64,000 nt of DNA from Rhizobiales bacterium 2SD (GTDB taxonomy: Bacteria > Pseudomonadota > Alphaproteobacteria > Rhizobiales > Beijerinckiaceae), in assembly GCA_005502805.1 (NCBI GenBank), contig SCMY01000002.1, forward strand, positions 186,001 through 250,000, written 5' to 3'. The notes under the pieces are model-generated. The model was not told where the DNA came from. It saw only the letters and a program-made list of their open reading frames with translations, and searched no databases. The position numbers were made by a program, and so were the translations under genes. Position 1 is the stretch's first letter, and every line of letters begins with the position of its first letter. Positions 63,975 to 64,000 of this stretch are shown piece by piece.

Positions 63975-64000
63975 ATGATGCGCTTCTTCAAACTCTGCCT
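63975..64000 (+). CDS. start of a gene truncated by the window edge
   Basis: ATG 63975 (or ATG 63978) after AGGAG at 63965-63969, with codons for MMRFFKLC; a hydrophobic N-terminus suggests a signal peptide or membrane segment. Only nine codons are visible, so identity cannot be given. Confidence 0.4.

Overview
The window is a high-GC chromosomal segment of an alphaproteobacterium. It most resembles Boseaceae or a related Hyphomicrobiales. This rests on the mbfA gene preceded by a perfect Irr-type iron-control element, the alphaproteobacterial chemotaxis operon (cheA, cheW, mcp, cheR, cheD, cheB plus CheY-like proteins), several TRAP transporters, and dispersed CTTCTCCC/GGGAGAAG repeats. The assignment is inferred from gene content only. 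No IS element, integrase, CRISPR array, rRNA or replication origin was seen. There is one tRNA, with anticodon CAT.

Layout. 1-5.2 kb: the 5' part of a secreted GH3 beta-glucosidase, an FMN-dependent L-lactate dehydrogenase, and a translationally coupled SBF-like transporter/DUF2891 pair divergent from a LysR gene. 6.3-7.8 kb: a TetR regulator and an SDR, both preceded by the same inverted-repeat operator. 7.9-9.9 kb: an accessory patch with a HEAT-like protein and an Imm26-like protein. 10-11.6 kb: ettA with a clear terminator. 12-17 kb: a sugar-acid uptake and catabolism operon (GntR regulator, TRAP DctQMP, GalD-like dehydratase). 17-22.4 kb: an MBL-fold protein, a divergent SDR/TetR pair with its operator, an AraC/DUF2000 pair whose start codons overlap, and an aldo/keto reductase.

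22.5-30.3 kb: a coupled trio (FliK-like, FlhB C-terminal-like, CelD-like acetyltransferase), then surface-polysaccharide genes (an SGNH-like protein, a UDP-glucuronate 4-epimerase, a ManC/ManA-type bifunctional enzyme), with mog between the last two and a glutathione peroxidase after them. 30.4-41 kb: the chemotaxis operon on the minus strand, ending at a strong terminator, with a degenerate receiver protein and a soluble MCP upstream. 41-45.5 kb: LysR, cystathionine beta-lyase, an AapJ-like binding protein and small envelope proteins. 45.5-50 kb: a LysR gene divergent from pirin, two YcaC-like hydrolases and wrbA, which looks like a quinone or electrophile stress cluster. 50-53 kb: a TAXI-type TRAP system with a fused permease.

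53-64 kb: an AT-rich orphan gene beside tRNA-CAT, mbfA with its ICE box, a large transmembrane MCP, an HExxH protein, a YciA-type thioesterase, a VOC protein, an MFS transporter, a panE-like reductase, a PAS-EAL c-di-GMP phosphodiesterase, a HlyU-family protein and the first codons of another gene. Most of the window is ordinary chromosomal core and metabolism. The less explained parts are the FliK/FlhB-C/CelD trio, the SBF/DUF2891 pair, the lone HExxH protein, and the two small accessory patches (7.9-9.9 kb and about 53.2 kb).
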